The translations under genes were made by a program, and so were the position numbers. Of a DNA stretch of 6,858 nt, positions 5,990-6,858 are shown in pieces; the first letter of the stretch is position 1, and each line of letters opens with the position of its first letter. The notes beneath the pieces were generated by a model, which was given only the letters and a program-made list of their open reading frames with translations, did not search any database and was not told the DNA's origin. Source of the DNA: an uncultured Caryophanales bacterium (GTDB lineage: Bacteria; Bacillota_I; Bacilli_A; RF39; UBA660); assembly GCA_947303225.1 (NCBI GenBank), contig CAMYXG010000062.1, forward strand, positions 1 through 6,858, given 5' to 3'.

Positions 5990-6523
5990 ATGGCTAATTA
6001 TAAAGAAATTGTTACAAAGGCAGTTATTTCTAAGGGAAAAAAACTATTTACAACGACAAATCAAGTTCATGTTAGTAATCCTTCTACTATTTTAGGATGT
6101 TGGGTTATTAACCATAGTTTTCAAGGAAATAAGTCGGGAAATGATATTGTGATTGATGGAAGTTATGATGTGAATATATGGTATTCTTATGATAATGATA
6201 CAAAGACAGATGTTTTGAAAGAAACAAATACTTATCATGAAGTTGTTCATATGAGAGAAGTTGATGATATTACTGGGGATGAAATTATTGTACGTAGTTT
6301 AAAACAACCAAATTGTGTAAAAGTAGATATTGAAGGAGATACCATTCACTATACGATTGAGAAAGAACTTGGTATTGAATTAGTGGGTGATATTAAAGTT
6401 AAAATAGAAGCAAATGATGAGGAAGATCCTTGGGATGATATTTTGGAAGAAGAGAAAAAACAAGAAACTATTTCACAAAATATTGATCAAGTGAATGAAG
6501 AGTTTATTGAAGATACTATCTAG
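5990..6523 (+). CDS. cotE: Outer spore-coat morphogenetic protein CotE
   Basis: CotE directs assembly of the outer coat around the forespore in the mother cell of endospore formers. This 177-aa protein matches B. subtilis CotE (181 aa) in length and along the whole chain: Y-K-E-I-V-T-K-A-V near residue 4, ILGCWVINH (about 35-43; ILGGWIINH in Bacillus), IDGSYDVNIWYSYDNDTKTDV (about 56-76, given in parts), the Q-P-N-C motif (about 107-110), and a very acidic Asp/Glu-rich tail from about residue 143. The AGGAGGAG site at 5979-5986 supports ATG 5990. In B. subtilis the order is miaB-ymcA-cotE; here a two-gene minus-strand block lies between ymcA and cotE, so cotE needs its own promoter. It ends in a terminator that overlaps its stop codon. 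This gene is the main evidence that the organism sporulates. Confidence 0.95.
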   Translation: MANYKEIVTKAVISKGKKLFTTTNQVHVSNPSTILGCWVINHSFQGNKSGNDIVIDGSYDVNIWYSYDNDTKTDVLKETNTYHEVVHMREVDDITGDEIIVRSLKQPNCVKVDIEGDTIHYTIEKELGIELVGDIKVKIEANDEEDPWDDILEEEKKQETISQNIDQVNEEFIEDTI

Positions 6524-6541
6524 CACTTAGGTGCTTTTTTT
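6522..6541 (+). terminator. Intrinsic terminator of cotE
   Basis: AGCAC (6522-6526), loop TTAG, GTGCT (6531-6535), then T residues 6536-6541. The stem begins inside the TAG stop codon (6521-6523). Confidence 0.85.
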
Positions 6542-6558
6542 ATACAAAAAATTATTAA

Positions 6559-6588
6559 TTGACGATAAAAAATATTCTATTATATAAT
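6559..6588 (+). promoter_or_regulatory. Sigma-A promoter of the surface-protein gene
   Basis: TTGACG (6559-6564) and TATAAT (6583-6588) are separated by 18 bases; an overlapping TATATA at 6581 would give 16. Initiation near 6595 leaves a leader of about 20 bases containing GGGAG (6601-6605), the ribosome binding site. Confidence 0.8.
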
Positions 6589-6614
6589 ATGGGTAAGATA
6601 GGGAGTATAAGTAT

Positions 6615-6858
6615 ATGAGAAGAAGTAAAAAGAAAAATAGTATTATTTTATTAGTATTACTGTTATTAGGAATCAGTTTAGGATATGCATTATTATCTAG
6701 TAATTTAAATATTACAGGTACTACTAGTTTAAGTAGTAATACATGGAATATTCATTGGAGTAATTTAGCTGTTACGAGTGGTAGTGTTACAGGTACACAG
6801 GTCACAACTCCCGCAGCTATTAAAACAGGTAATACGGAAGTAGAGTATTCTATTACTC
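6615..6858 (+). CDS. Secreted or membrane-anchored surface-type protein, 5' part
   Basis: The gene starts at ATG 6615, nine bases after GGGAG, and is open to the window end (81 codons visible). The protein begins with a very basic stretch (M-R-R-S-K-K-K-N) and a hydrophobic helix at residues ~9-27 (I-I-L-L-V-L-L-L-L-G-I-S-L-G-Y-A-L-L), a signal peptide or uncleaved anchor. The exported part is rich in Ser, Thr, Asn and Gly with beta character: N-L-N-I-T-G-T-T-S-L, W-N-I-H-W-S-N-L, then V-T-S-G-S-V. This 'LGYALLSxNLNIxG...W-x-I-H-W' opening resembles uncharacterised exported proteins of gut Firmicutes and, loosely, the TasA/camelysin type of surface fibre proteins; that link is inference. No lipobox and no SipW-type partner is visible. 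It has its own promoter and is independent of cotE. Confidence 0.8.
   Translation, partial: MRRSKKKNSIILLVLLLLGISLGYALLSSNLNITGTTSLSSNTWNIHWSNLAVTSGSVTGTQVTTPAAIKTGNTEVEYSIT

Noticed and set aside
1..6858. Mollicute-type code with TGA as Trp
   Set aside because: Tryptophans in the clear genes (miaB, cotE, GH25) use TGG, and TGA serves as a stop at 4900-4902.

Overview
The window is AT-rich DNA from a low-GC, Gram-positive-type bacterium, most likely an endospore-forming member of the Bacilli or a related uncultured Firmicutes lineage. The case rests on a clear CotE homologue (outer spore-coat morphogenetic protein), on the order miaB – YmcA/YlbF-family gene – cotE as in Bacillus subtilis (miaB-ymcA-cotE), on strong AGGAGG-type ribosome binding sites, and on the ordinary genetic code (TGG for Trp, TGA as a stop).

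Left part (1-3131). The window opens in the 3' end of an ankyrin-repeat gene. A near-consensus sigma-A promoter with an extended -10 (439-467) then drives a leader with the hallmarks of a yybP-ykoY (manganese) riboswitch. Its P1 closing strand overlaps the 5' arm of a strong intrinsic terminator, which is the layout of a transcriptional ON switch. The leader precedes a two-gene operon: an unrecognised 261-aa soluble protein, and a 567-aa lipoprotein with a degenerate GH25-like domain, a LysM domain and a second GH25 (lysozyme-type) domain. Neither is a classic Mn2+ exporter or other usual member of this regulon, and this is the most interesting point of the window.

Middle part (3132-4922). 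miaB (tRNA ms2i6A37 methylthiotransferase) and a short YmcA/YlbF-family gene overlap by 17 bases and end at a 24-base perfect palindrome that probably serves as a bidirectional terminator.

Minus-strand pair (4900-5894). Two genes run convergently to miaB-ymcA: a zinc-dependent phospholipase C-like protein and a small single-pass membrane protein. They sit between the ymcA-like gene and cotE and interrupt the Bacillus-type order. Both proteins carry the peptide KTK(L/I)KEIPI, encoded by near-identical DNA.

Right part (5975-6858). cotE stands alone with its own terminator. A new promoter then leads to the 5' end of a gene for a secreted or membrane-anchored surface-type protein that runs off the window.

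There are no gene-free stretches over 300 bases. I saw no tRNA, rRNA, insertion sequence, CRISPR array or prophage gene.
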